A DNA stretch of 64,000 nucleotides. Origin: JAZKFT01 sp040386335 (lineage in GTDB: Bacteria > Bacteroidota > Bacteroidia > Chitinophagales > Chitinophagaceae). Both the position numbers and the translations under genes were made by a program. Where the stretch lies: assembly GCA_040386335.1 (NCBI GenBank), contig JAZKFT010000022.1, positions 62,001 to 126,000 of the forward strand, in the 5' to 3' direction. Below the pieces are notes generated by a model. It did not search any database, was not told the origin of the DNA, and saw only the letters and a program-made list of their open reading frames with translations. Below are positions 17,675-26,085 of the stretch, one piece after another; position 1 is the stretch's first letter, and the number at the start of each line of letters is the position of its first letter.

Positions 17675-18127
17675 ATGAAAAAACCGTTCCTGATGCTGTT
17701 ATTGAGTTTTGTTTTACCAGCCATTGGTTTTGCACAAAAGTCTAAAGATTATGAACTGCTTAATTGCAGAAGAATTGAAACGCCAGCCGTACTTCCCGGC
17801 GGTCCCTCAGCATTTCTGAGATTATTTGAACGCCATTTTCAATATTCAGATTCAATACCTAACTATGAGATTTCCGGCGGCGTGACCTTTTCGTTCGTTG
17901 TTACAAGAGATGGAACATTATCTGAGATAAAAATTTTAAAGGAAATAGGCTTTGGTATAGATGAAGAAGTAATTCGAGTTTTGAAATTATGCCCCAAATG
18001 GACTCCTGCACAAATGAATGGGAGGAATGTTAGCTGGAGGGGAACGCAGACGATTAGGTTTTGTTTAGCAGATGATCTACCAGCTAAAAAACAGGTCCGC
18101 GACTTCTGCGAAGATTTGATATCGTAG
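17675..18127 (+). CDS. Secreted TonB C-terminal-domain protein
   Basis: A 150-residue product with a cleavable signal peptide (ends near IGFAQ) and then a lone TonB C-terminal domain. FSFVVTRDGTLSEIKIL, GFGIDEEVIRVLKLCPKWTPAQMNGRNVSWR and the final strand TIRFCL align with the upstream gene. It has no transmembrane anchor after processing, so it is predicted to be free in the periplasm and cannot act as a classical TonB. It is a likely tandem duplicate of 17105-17650, 24 bases apart, and co-transcribed with it. Such soluble TonB-domain proteins are common in Bacteroidota with no assigned role. Confidence 0.78.
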   Translation: MKKPFLMLLLSFVLPAIGFAQKSKDYELLNCRRIETPAVLPGGPSAFLRLFERHFQYSDSIPNYEISGGVTFSFVVTRDGTLSEIKILKEIGFGIDEEVIRVLKLCPKWTPAQMNGRNVSWRGTQTIRFCLADDLPAKKQVRDFCEDLIS

Positions 18128-18176
18128 CTGCCTGTTGTTCAAAGCTGTTTTTCCGGTTATAAAGAGCATTGCCGTT

Positions 18177-18263
18177 TTAAAAATCAGCTCTCAGATTTCG
18201 TTGTCAAGTAACGCCCAGGCACAGGAAGCCCACCCGCAACGCCTGCGCCTCATTCCTGCGCCA
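18177..18263. repeat. Inverted-repeat element, copy 2 (single arm)
   Basis: Bases 18205-18263 match 16515-16573 at about 53 of 59 positions. Looser similarity extends to about 18177. Only one arm is visible here, with no inverted partner. As at the first locus, it lies just beyond the stop codon of a minus-strand gene. Confidence 0.65.
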
Positions 18264-18293
18264 GTAAGATCAAAATTTTCCAGGATTAGTTTG

Positions 18294-19430
18294 TTATTTC
18301 CCCAACTGCGCTGCCAATGTCTGCAGCAACGCGGTCCCTCTCAAATTCACGGCCACCACTTTACCCGATGGATCTACCAGGATATTGAACGGGATACCGT
18401 TGAAGTTGTACGTTTCCGCAGCGAGGCTTTGCCATTGCTTCAAATCGCTGATATGTGTCCAGGCGAGATGGTCCTGGTTAATGGCTTTTAGCCAGGCGCC
18501 TTTTTGCAGGTCGAGCGAGATACCGAGTACAGTAAAATTTTTATCCTTGAAGCGGTTGAAGGCAGACACCACGTTGGGGTTTTCTGCACGGCAGGGGGCA
18601 CACCAGCTGGCCCAGAAATCAACCAGGAGCCATTTGCCTTTGAAACTGCTAACCGAAACCGGTTTTCCGCTGGTGTCGGGCAAACTGAGATCCGGCACGG
18701 GTTTGCCGACAAGTTCCTGGCCTTGTTTGTCTAAGGAATTTTGTGAAGAGCTATTAACCCGCAATAGTTGTAGGCCGGGGTGGTTAGGGAAACGTTTCAG
18801 CGCGATTTGCAAAAGGGTATTCCACTCCGTTTCATTGTTGAATTGTTTGGCCATACCGGTGGCAAAATATACGGCTGTGCCATTGGGTTGGGAGGTAATA
18901 AAATCGGTCAGAATTCTTTTAAGGGTGGCCAGGCTTTGATCGGCTGCAGAACTGGTGGCGAATAGAGCGCTGTCTTTCGCTTTTGCTTTTTGCAGGCTAT
19001 CGGCCAGCTGTTTTTGAGTGCGGAATGTGCTGTCAGCTTTTAAAAAGCCGGCAAACATTTTTTTCATATCCTCGTTCACCTTACTACCGGGAGTGGTGTA
19101 GCCGGGAAGGTTTTTAGCATCGGCATGCACTTCTACTTTTTTGGCATCATTGATCAGCATCAGGCCCGGGCCATTTTCCACAAAAAGCTGGTACATGCCC
19201 TCGCCTTTGGAAATGGTTTTTACCATGAATTTTCCTTTTTCATCAATGGCTGCGGTATCTACAATGGTGCGCTGGCTGGAGCCGAAGGGCAGTTCGGCCA
19301 GGAATATTTTTTTTGAAACGGTATTGGTAAAAGTACCGCTGACCTCGAAGGTTTCGGGATCCTTGCCGGGCTGGCAGGCGAAGACGGCAGGAAGAGAAAG
19401 AAGGGTTAGTATTTTGGATGTAATTTTCAT
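18294..19430 (-). CDS. TlpA/ResA-like thioredoxin lipoprotein with DUF4369-like N domain
   Basis: A 378-residue periplasmic thiol:disulfide oxidoreductase type protein. A lipobox VFAC (Cys19) follows the signal helix. An N-terminal beta domain (EVSGTFTNTVSKKIFLAEL, typical DUF4369) is followed by a helical middle and a C-terminal AhpC/TSA-thioredoxin domain (about 235-378). The redox motif is WASWCAPC and the cis-Pro segment is FNGIPFNILVDPSG. Such proteins reduce or reshuffle disulfides in the envelope; the partner is unknown. I start at MKITSK (19430), since the longer frame lacks a signal peptide and crosses a repeat. Single gene. Confidence 0.88.
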   Translation of the reverse strand: MKITSKILTLLSLPAVFACQPGKDPETFEVSGTFTNTVSKKIFLAELPFGSSQRTIVDTAAIDEKGKFMVKTISKGEGMYQLFVENGPGLMLINDAKKVEVHADAKNLPGYTTPGSKVNEDMKKMFAGFLKADSTFRTQKQLADSLQKAKAKDSALFATSSAADQSLATLKRILTDFITSQPNGTAVYFATGMAKQFNNETEWNTLLQIALKRFPNHPGLQLLRVNSSSQNSLDKQGQELVGKPVPDLSLPDTSGKPVSVSSFKGKWLLVDFWASWCAPCRAENPNVVSAFNRFKDKNFTVLGISLDLQKGAWLKAINQDHLAWTHISDLKQWQSLAAETYNFNGIPFNILVDPSGKVVAVNLRGTALLQTLAAQLGK

Positions 19431-19479
19431 GGGTAATTTATGGTATACGTGATATGGATTCCGCCCGGCAACCACCCCT

Positions 19480-19519
19480 GATTTTGCCTGAAGGCAAAAT
19501 CTGTCCCCGCCAGCGGGGA
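19480..19519. repeat. Pair of tight hairpins, probable dispersed repeat
   Basis: Two hairpins stand side by side: GATTTTGCC/GGCAAAATC with a four-base loop (19480-19501), and CCCCGC/GCGGGG with a two-base spacer (19504-19517). They occupy the gap between gatB (ends 19583) and the TlpA-like gene (starts 19430), and could also stop gatB transcription. Confidence 0.5.
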
Positions 19520-19582
19520 ACAATGGACGGCGGGGCTGATTAAAATATTGGCCGCCATTTGCTGGAGCGGTATTTAAGCTTT

Positions 19583-21025
19583 CTATTTCAACTTTTCCTG
19601 TAACAACGCTGTTACCTTTTGCGGATCGGCTTTGCCTTTGGATCGTTTTTTTACTTCGCCAACAAACAATCCGATCAAACCCTTTTTGCCTTTTTTATAT
19701 TCCTGCACTTTGTCGGGCATGCTGTTGATGACTTCGGTTACCCAGAGTTCCAGTTCGTCTTCGTTGCTGTCCTGTAACAGGTTAAGAGTGGTGGCCAGGG
19801 CAATGGGTTCTGCAGCGGGCTGCTCAATCAAAGCGGGTAATATTTTAGCGGATGCGGTGCTGAAGTTTACTTTACCCCCTTGTACCATCTCAATCAATTT
19901 TGCTAATGATGATGCGGAAACCGGCCATTGTTCGATAGAGGCATTGTTTTCGTTGAGCCAGCTTTTTACGGGCCCCAACATCCAGTTGGCAGCGGCTTTT
20001 GTGTGTGGTGTTTCTTTGATCAGCTGATTAAAGTAGTCGCTGAGGGCCTTTTCCTCAGTCAGCACTTTGGCATCCTGTTCGGGAAGTTGCAATACAGCCG
20101 TGTATTTCTGCAATAGTTGCTCCGGCAATTCGGGAAGGGCAGCCTTTATTTCATCCAGGTAGCTGTCGCTCACCTCGAAAGGCGGCAGATCGGGGCAAGG
20201 GAAATATCGGTAATCGTTGGCTTCTTCCTTATCCCTTTGTGGTGCGGTGGTGTTGGCATCGGCATCGTAACCACGTGTTTGCTGGGTTATTTTTTCGCCT
20301 TTTTCAACAAGCGCTGTTTGCCGCAGTATTTCTCCTTCAATGGCCCGTTTTACATTCCGGATGCTGTTGAGGTTTTTTACTTCCACCTTGGTACCCAGCC
20401 TGGTTTCACCCACCGGCCTGATGCTTATATTGGCATCGCAGCGAAGACTGCCTTCTTCCATATTGCCATCACAAATGCCAATCCACCGAACCAATTTGCG
20501 TAGTTCGGTTAAAAAAGCGAAAGCCTCATTGGCGCTGCGGATCACAGGGTCTGTAACCAATTCCAACAGGGGTACACCGGCACGGTTGAGGTCGATGCAG
20601 GTATAGTCGTCGTGCGCATCGTGAATGCTTTTACCGGCGTCTTCCTCCAGGTGAATATGGTGGATCTGTACCGTGTCTCCCAGGCCGGTCTTCAGTTCGC
20701 CACCCATGCATATGGGAAACAACATCTGGCTGGTTTGGTATGCCTTTGGGAGATCGGGGTAGAAATAATGTTTGCGATCGAAAAAACTGTGACGGGTAAT
20801 ATCGCAATTCAATGCCACGCCCAGGCGAACAGCATACTCAACAGCTTTCTTATTGAGTAAAGGCAATGTACCGGGGTGCGCCATGGTGATGGGTGAAATA
20901 TGGGTATTGGGGTCACCGCCAAAAGCGGCACTATCACCACAAAATAATTTGCTGTCGGTTAAAAGCTGTATGTGAACCTCGAGGCCGATGACGGCTTCGT
21001 ATTGGGGTGTTGATTCTTCTGTCAT
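19583..21025 (-). CDS. gatB: Aspartyl/glutamyl-tRNA(Asn/Gln) amidotransferase subunit B
   Basis: Subunit B of the GatCAB complex, which converts misacylated Asp-tRNA(Asn) or Glu-tRNA(Gln) into the amidated form and is needed where the direct synthetases are absent. The 480-residue product shows EAVIGLEVHIQL, FCGDSAAFGGDPN, PGTLPLLNKKAVEYA, the FDRKHYFYPDLPKAYQ block, EEGSLRCDANISIRP and a C-terminal YqeY-like helical tail. I start at MTEEST (21025); the ten extra residues of the longer frame would sit in the upstream terminator. The gatA and gatC genes are not in the window. Confidence 0.96.
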   Translation of the reverse strand: MTEESTPQYEAVIGLEVHIQLLTDSKLFCGDSAAFGGDPNTHISPITMAHPGTLPLLNKKAVEYAVRLGVALNCDITRHSFFDRKHYFYPDLPKAYQTSQMLFPICMGGELKTGLGDTVQIHHIHLEEDAGKSIHDAHDDYTCIDLNRAGVPLLELVTDPVIRSANEAFAFLTELRKLVRWIGICDGNMEEGSLRCDANISIRPVGETRLGTKVEVKNLNSIRNVKRAIEGEILRQTALVEKGEKITQQTRGYDADANTTAPQRDKEEANDYRYFPCPDLPPFEVSDSYLDEIKAALPELPEQLLQKYTAVLQLPEQDAKVLTEEKALSDYFNQLIKETPHTKAAANWMLGPVKSWLNENNASIEQWPVSASSLAKLIEMVQGGKVNFSTASAKILPALIEQPAAEPIALATTLNLLQDSNEDELELWVTEVINSMPDKVQEYKKGKKGLIGLFVGEVKKRSKGKADPQKVTALLQEKLK

Positions 21026-21044
21026 GCGGCTGCAAAGGAAAGAA

Positions 21045-21077
21045 AAAACCCGCAAGGCTAATGGCTTTGCGGGTTTT
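21045..21077 (-). terminator. Rho-independent terminator of the PDZ-protein gene
   Basis: A strong stem of AAAACCCGCAA type with its complement (about 21045-21057 with 21065-21077) and a short loop. Poly-T in the minus direction. It separates the PDZ gene (stop 21115) from gatB. Confidence 0.8.
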
Positions 21078-21114
21078 ATTAAAATGGGATGTTTTGATCG
21101 GCCAGCTGATATTC

Positions 21115-22170
21115 TTACAAATCCGCTGTCTTTATTTTCTTAGGCACTTTCATGGTGATGTTCTGGCTGCTGCCATTGCGCATGATTTTCATCGCTATAT
21201 CGGTTTTATCTTTCGAATCGGCCAGTTGCTTTTTCAGTTCATCGGTGTTTTTTACTTTACTGCCATTTACTTCTGTCACGAGGTCGCCTTCTTTAATGCC
21301 GGCTTTGGCGGCATTACTTTCCTCTTTTACATCGGTAATTTTTACACCGTCACCATCTTCGTTATCGGCAATGCTGATGCCATATTTTGGCTTGTCGCCG
21401 CTCATCGCAATCATAGGCCAGTTGTCTTCACTGAAATTAAAAGCCCGGGGCGTTCTTGGCAGTTCTGCCATTCTTGGCATGGCAGGCATTCTAAACTTGA
21501 AGTTGTCATTGCCATTCCAGGCAAAGGCCATCGGGCTATCGTTTTTACCCAATTTGGCATTCAGCTTTTGCTCTTTACCATCACGCAGTACAAGTACATC
21601 CACGCTTTCATCGGGTTTGTATTTGCCTATCAGTTCCACCAGGTCGTTCTCTTCATTGATTTTGTCGGAGTTGATGCTAACAATAACATCTCCCTCTTTT
21701 AAACCGGCCTTATCTGCCGCGCTGCCTTCTGTTACATCTGTTACTTTGGCCCCTTTGTCGCTTTTGTCGGTGGTTACACCCAGCATGGCTTTGTTACCAT
21801 GAAAACCCCTCAGATTCTTAAGCCTTGCGAGGCCATGACCCATTGCATTTGGTGCTACATGAACATTTACATCTGTGTCAAAATCAAAATCGTCGTGATT
21901 GAAAAAATCCATCTTGCCCTCAAAATCTTTGGCTGGTTTACCATTGATGGTCACTTTGTCCCCATCCACTACAATCACCATTTTGTCGTCTTTCCCATTT
22001 TTTTTCTTTTGGATGACAATCGTCTTTTTGCCATCGTCGCCTGATTCAGAATTGATGGTAATTTCTTTCTTTTCAGTTTTGGCTTTGGGTGCTTTTTTAT
22101 CGTCCTGCGCATTGGCGGTAAAACCTGCGAGCATGGCCAGGCTGAGTAAACTAAACAACTGTTTTTTCAT
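21115..22170 (-). CDS. Secreted protein with two PDZ domains, no protease domain
   Basis: A 351-residue product with a signal peptide (ends near FTANAQ) and a highly charged Lys/Asp-rich segment (about 25-105). Two PDZ domains follow: the first about 125-215 (AMLGVTTDKSDKGAKVTDV, ADKAGLKEGDVIVSIN) and the second about 255-345 (YGISIADNEDGDGVKITDV, AAKAGIKEGDLVTEVN). Unlike DegP/HtrA there is no trypsin-like domain and no GNSGG motif, so it is probably a periplasmic binding or scaffold protein. A promoter -7 element and a dyad lie directly upstream. Transcription ends at the 21045-21077 hairpin. Confidence 0.82.
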   Translation of the reverse strand: MKKQLFSLLSLAMLAGFTANAQDDKKAPKAKTEKKEITINSESGDDGKKTIVIQKKKNGKDDKMVIVVDGDKVTINGKPAKDFEGKMDFFNHDDFDFDTDVNVHVAPNAMGHGLARLKNLRGFHGNKAMLGVTTDKSDKGAKVTDVTEGSAADKAGLKEGDVIVSINSDKINEENDLVELIGKYKPDESVDVLVLRDGKEQKLNAKLGKNDSPMAFAWNGNDNFKFRMPAMPRMAELPRTPRAFNFSEDNWPMIAMSGDKPKYGISIADNEDGDGVKITDVKEESNAAKAGIKEGDLVTEVNGSKVKNTDELKKQLADSKDKTDIAMKIMRNGSSQNITMKVPKKIKTADL

Positions 22171-22191
22171 GATCTAAAAAATTTTATGAGC

Positions 22192-22237
22192 CAAAGATAA
22201 TGGGAAAAGATTCCATCTGCGAAATATTTCGTAGATG
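22192..22237 (-). promoter_or_regulatory. Bacteroidota-type promoter with overlapping dyad for the PDZ gene
   Basis: On the minus strand TATCTTTG (22199-22192) fits the Bacteroidota -7 consensus TAnnTTTG, 22 bases before the start codon. A 24-base near-perfect dyad at 22214-22237, core CGAAATATTTCG with flanking CATCT/AGATG, covers the expected -33 position and could bind a repressor. Confidence 0.5.
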
Positions 22238-22347
22238 ATTTAAGATTTTATTTAGAACCGGGTATAAGCGTCCATTAGGACGAAGCGGGGCACAGTGAGC
22301 CATTTACCGGTGAAAAAATTGCAGATATCCAGCTGGTAAAAATACCC

Positions 22348-24405
22348 TTATCTAAACCTGGCGGTAGCACCTGCAAATTCGTTTTGCGGCAGCGGGCAAT
22401 TCATGGTTTTCCCATTTAGCGTAAGCTTTACATCTGCCAGCTTTTGTGTAGGATCGGAAATGCAAAGTTCCGGTTTTTTAGAGCCTGTATTTTTAAGCAT
22501 CACAACACAGGGTTTATCAACGGAGAGAGTAGTATTCCCACTGGTAACGGTTCCGGCACTGTAAAAAACGACCTGTAGTATTTTTAATTTCCGGTGTTCC
22601 ACCGCCTGGAGGCTACTAGTGTTGCTCACAATAGTTACCTGTTTAAAAGGTGACAGATCCATAAAAGCATTTTTTGAAAGGCCAGGTACTACCATATAGG
22701 CGTACCCCGCATTTTTTGGCTGTTTGCCATGATCGATCCATAGTTTAAACACCTTACCCTTCACGGTATCTTTTGGTTGGGAATGGTTGATCTTGTACCA
22801 GGTGCCTTTTTGCTCATCGTTGGTGAAAATGGCAGAGCCGCCTTCGGGCAAGAAATATCCTATGCTATCGTGCCAGTAAGATTCATTGTCCCCTTTTTGT
22901 ATTTCGTCACGGCTCCAGCACTGGTTGATGGTGGTGGTGATATTTTCACCGGTGTTCGCTTGAATACCGGCACCAAGACATACAATTTCTTTGTCGAAAA
23001 AGAACCAGGCTTTCCTCGCCTTCACGCTGTCAAAATCGAGTTCATATGTATTTACACCGTACAGGCTGTCGCTTACACCGCCGGTAAAGCTGGTCGTTCC
23101 TGGTTGACCCCAGTTCTCAATGGCAGGGCGATCTGTGGCATAATCCCTGCAGGTGATTCCGGGTATTTTGTCGTACTCCCAAATCGGGTAAATGTTGAAA
23201 TATTCGCCACCACTACGCTGGATATTGGTGGCACCATCGCTCATATACCTGCCCAAAAGGTTTTCGCTGTTGCCGGTTTCCGTACGCCTTGTACGGACAG
23301 AATTGGTTCGAACGGTAAACAGGTATTCCTTCCGTGCATGCAAGGTATAATCGCCGCTAAAAAACTGCGAATGAAGCGGGTTTACATGGTAAGACGCGGG
23401 CTCCGTGCCGGCAATGCGTTTTACCACATCGTTGTAAGATTCGACATCCCCTGCATTCACAAACCCCGAATTCTGCAACAAGTTCATTTTTGAATGCATG
23501 TCGACGATGGTGTTTAAGTTGCCTATGCCTTTACGGCTAAAACCACGGCCCAATACGCTAAAATCGAAATATTTGCCCCTTGTGGCCTTTAGATAAACTT
23601 CGTTAAAAAACTTTGCCAGCGCTTTTCGTTTTTCTTCTGGCAACTGCCAGCGTGTACTTCTCACATAGGATGCCACTTTGTATTCACCCACCAAAAAGGT
23701 AGTACCATAGGAAGCAATCGCCAGTTGCGGACCGTGCTGGAGGTAGGCGTAATCATATTGCAGACCTTCACCGCGGTTGGTTAACGTAACAGGTATAAAA
23801 CACTGTGCCACGGCAGTATCCATCAACAACGGGTTTTTTGTAAGCACGGCGCTGTACAGGTAGTGCAAGGCCACATCCAGTTTATTGGCACCGGTTTGTT
23901 TGTACATATTTCCGCGCAGCATTTTAGCCTGTAATGAATCCTGCAGTGTGGCCGGTAACGGTTTCAGGCTGTTCAGCAGCAATATCACCTGTCCCAATAT
24001 CTGCGGGCAATTGATTTCATTATACCACCAGTTGCGGCAAATGGGATTCTTTTCATTCCAGGCCCGGAGCTGGTTGGTGATGAGCCCATACAATTCTGAA
24101 CTATTAAAATAACTGCTATGTGTGTTGGTGAATGCCAGCGCAAAATCCTGCACCCGCTCCAGGTGTAGGGCGGGGCTCCAGAGGGCCATGGATTGATCGC
24201 TGTAGTTGATATCTTTCCAGAGCCGGTTGTCGCCAATGGATTGTTTGTGTTTGGAAACATTCCTGTCCAGCGCCTTTACATCGTTTACTTCGCTTTGCAT
24301 ATCGTACACGATCCGGTTCGCGACGCTGTCAAACGCCGCATTGTCCTGCGCCAACGCAACACCATTCCATAAAGCCAATACAAGCACAACACTCACTAAT
24401 TTCAT
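22348..24405 (-). CDS. PL8-family polysaccharide lyase (chondroitinase AC-like)
   Basis: A secreted lyase of 685 residues that should cleave uronic-acid-containing glycans by beta-elimination, leaving an unsaturated uronate. After a signal peptide (ends ALAQ) comes the alpha-toroid with NWWYNEI and TGANKLD, then the beta domains. All catalytic residues of Pedobacter heparinus chondroitinase AC appear in order and at nearly the same numbers: Asn174, His224 (LQHGPQ), Tyr233 (ASYG), Arg287 and Arg291 (GRGFSR), Glu381 (SENLLG). I start at MKLVSV; the longer frame to 24531 is not signal-like. It is the terminal enzyme gene of the polysaccharide locus, followed upstream by GH88. The exact glycan is unknown. 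Confidence 0.9.
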   Translation of the reverse strand: MKLVSVVLVLALWNGVALAQDNAAFDSVANRIVYDMQSEVNDVKALDRNVSKHKQSIGDNRLWKDINYSDQSMALWSPALHLERVQDFALAFTNTHSSYFNSSELYGLITNQLRAWNEKNPICRNWWYNEINCPQILGQVILLLNSLKPLPATLQDSLQAKMLRGNMYKQTGANKLDVALHYLYSAVLTKNPLLMDTAVAQCFIPVTLTNRGEGLQYDYAYLQHGPQLAIASYGTTFLVGEYKVASYVRSTRWQLPEEKRKALAKFFNEVYLKATRGKYFDFSVLGRGFSRKGIGNLNTIVDMHSKMNLLQNSGFVNAGDVESYNDVVKRIAGTEPASYHVNPLHSQFFSGDYTLHARKEYLFTVRTNSVRTRRTETGNSENLLGRYMSDGATNIQRSGGEYFNIYPIWEYDKIPGITCRDYATDRPAIENWGQPGTTSFTGGVSDSLYGVNTYELDFDSVKARKAWFFFDKEIVCLGAGIQANTGENITTTINQCWSRDEIQKGDNESYWHDSIGYFLPEGGSAIFTNDEQKGTWYKINHSQPKDTVKGKVFKLWIDHGKQPKNAGYAYMVVPGLSKNAFMDLSPFKQVTIVSNTSSLQAVEHRKLKILQVVFYSAGTVTSGNTTLSVDKPCVVMLKNTGSKKPELCISDPTQKLADVKLTLNGKTMNCPLPQNEFAGATARFR

Positions 24406-24609
24406 ACGGGAAAAATAGGGCATTTGAAATAAAGTTATTCGATGGTGGTGGCGCCGGTTATTGTTGCGGACCAACATTCCGGTAGCTGCCGGGGTTATGG
24501 CCATTTCCATACACTGTGCCCCTACCAACAATTGAAAACCTCAGTAACAATTTGTACATCACCAGGTTTTAAATATTATGACTCCCGTTAAATCATTGAG
24601 AAGAGGCTA

Positions 24610-25803
24610 CTAATTCAAATACCATCTTTTATACCTCAGTAAGGCTTCCATAAAATAGTAATCAGCATAGGTAAGTGGTACATCAATTTCTGATTTATGG
24701 GGAATGGAACCAACGCTGTGCTTCAGGATAAAGCCGCCATTTTCGCCAAGGCCCGCACGATAAGCTTTTGAGGAAAGGGATACGAGTATTTTTTTAGCCA
24801 GGTCAATGTATCCCTGCCTTTCAGTTCCCTTACAATATTGCGCCAGTTCCAGCAAAGCAGATGCATAAACGGACGCTGCGCTCACATCTCTTGGTGCATC
24901 CGGAATGCCAGGCGCATCGAAATCCCAGTAAGGAATTTTGTCTTCAGGCAGGTTAGGATGGTTCATGATAAAACCTGCAATGCCCTTAGCCTGCGATAGA
25001 TAGGTTTTGTTTTTGGTAAACCGGTACATCATGGTAAAACCATACAAAGCCCAGCCCTGGCCCCGGCTCCATGCCGAAGTATCGTTGGCGCCCTGGGAGG
25101 TTACCTTCTTAATAATTTTGCCGGTTGTTAAGTCATAATCCAGCACATGGTATGAGCTATAGTTATCGCGGAAATGATTCTTCAAAGTAGCGTTGCTGTG
25201 ATTGACGGAGATCGTTGCAAGTTCTTTGGACCCGCCATTGTTGCTGGCCCATTCCAGCATTTCCAGGTTCATCATATTATCAATAATCACCGGGCAGTTA
25301 AATGCCTTGCTTTTGTTCCAGCTTTGTATGGAACTGATAACCGGCCGGTACCTGGTAGCCAGCGATTTGCTGGATTGGAGGATGACCGCCTTGTATTTTC
25401 CATCTTTGGTAAGACGATAAGCATTCCCAAAGCTGCAAAACATTTTAAAGCCAAGATCATGGTTAATGGTATTGGTTTGTTCCACCTCTAAAGCATTCAA
25501 TCGCTTCTTAGCCTCTTCCAGCAGCTCCGGGTGCCGGGAAAATTCATAGATATACAATATGGTGCCGGGATAAAATCCGCTCGTCCACCATTCGAGGTCG
25601 CTGTTCACATTCCTGCCATCCTTGTAGGTGCGTGGCATAGAATCGTAGGGTGCGCTGTTCCTGAGGTAGCGGTATTGCTGCTCTGCGAATTGAAAGTTTT
25701 CGCTGATCAGCTTTTCCATCGGTGTTGCCGGGGTTGTTTTGGGCACCCTCGCCGCGGCATACATACCGTAGCAGGCAAGAGAAACCAGTAGGAATCTTTT
25801 CAT
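24610..25803 (-). CDS. GH88 unsaturated glucuronyl hydrolase
   Basis: A 397-residue member of family GH88, which removes the unsaturated uronic acid left on oligosaccharides by lyases. The alpha6/alpha6-barrel signatures are present: SDLEWWTSGFYPGTI, NHDLGFKMFCSFGNAYR with catalytic-candidate Asp116, IIDNMMNLEML with Asp175, GQGWALYGFTMMYRFT, and PYWDFDAPGIPDAPRDVSAA. A signal peptide from MKRFLL places it in the periplasm. I start at 25803. It lies between the two PL8 genes and completes the lyase pathway: PL8 product, GH88, monomer. It is followed by the PL8 gene downstream. Confidence 0.92.
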   Translation of the reverse strand: MKRFLLVSLACYGMYAAARVPKTTPATPMEKLISENFQFAEQQYRYLRNSAPYDSMPRTYKDGRNVNSDLEWWTSGFYPGTILYIYEFSRHPELLEEAKKRLNALEVEQTNTINHDLGFKMFCSFGNAYRLTKDGKYKAVILQSSKSLATRYRPVISSIQSWNKSKAFNCPVIIDNMMNLEMLEWASNNGGSKELATISVNHSNATLKNHFRDNYSSYHVLDYDLTTGKIIKKVTSQGANDTSAWSRGQGWALYGFTMMYRFTKNKTYLSQAKGIAGFIMNHPNLPEDKIPYWDFDAPGIPDAPRDVSAASVYASALLELAQYCKGTERQGYIDLAKKILVSLSSKAYRAGLGENGGFILKHSVGSIPHKSEIDVPLTYADYYFMEALLRYKRWYLN

Positions 25804-26085
25804 GTTGTTTTTTTTAACCGCCTGTACCCATCCTTTCGTCACTTACAGGTTCTGGGTACCAAACGGTGTTTATTGTTATATTTTATGTTGTACTCGTATG
25901 AAGCCGATCCTGCCGAAAGGAATGAGCCTGTGCCATGCCTGTCCGTATTTTCGAAACTTACCACCGGTGCGTCCCTGGATACCGGCAACATTTCACGCCC
26001 TGGCATTAATTAGCCAGTCACTGTCATTTTAATTTTGAAGTGTTAAGTTATTTTACAATATCTATGTAAACCCTATAACTGTGAA

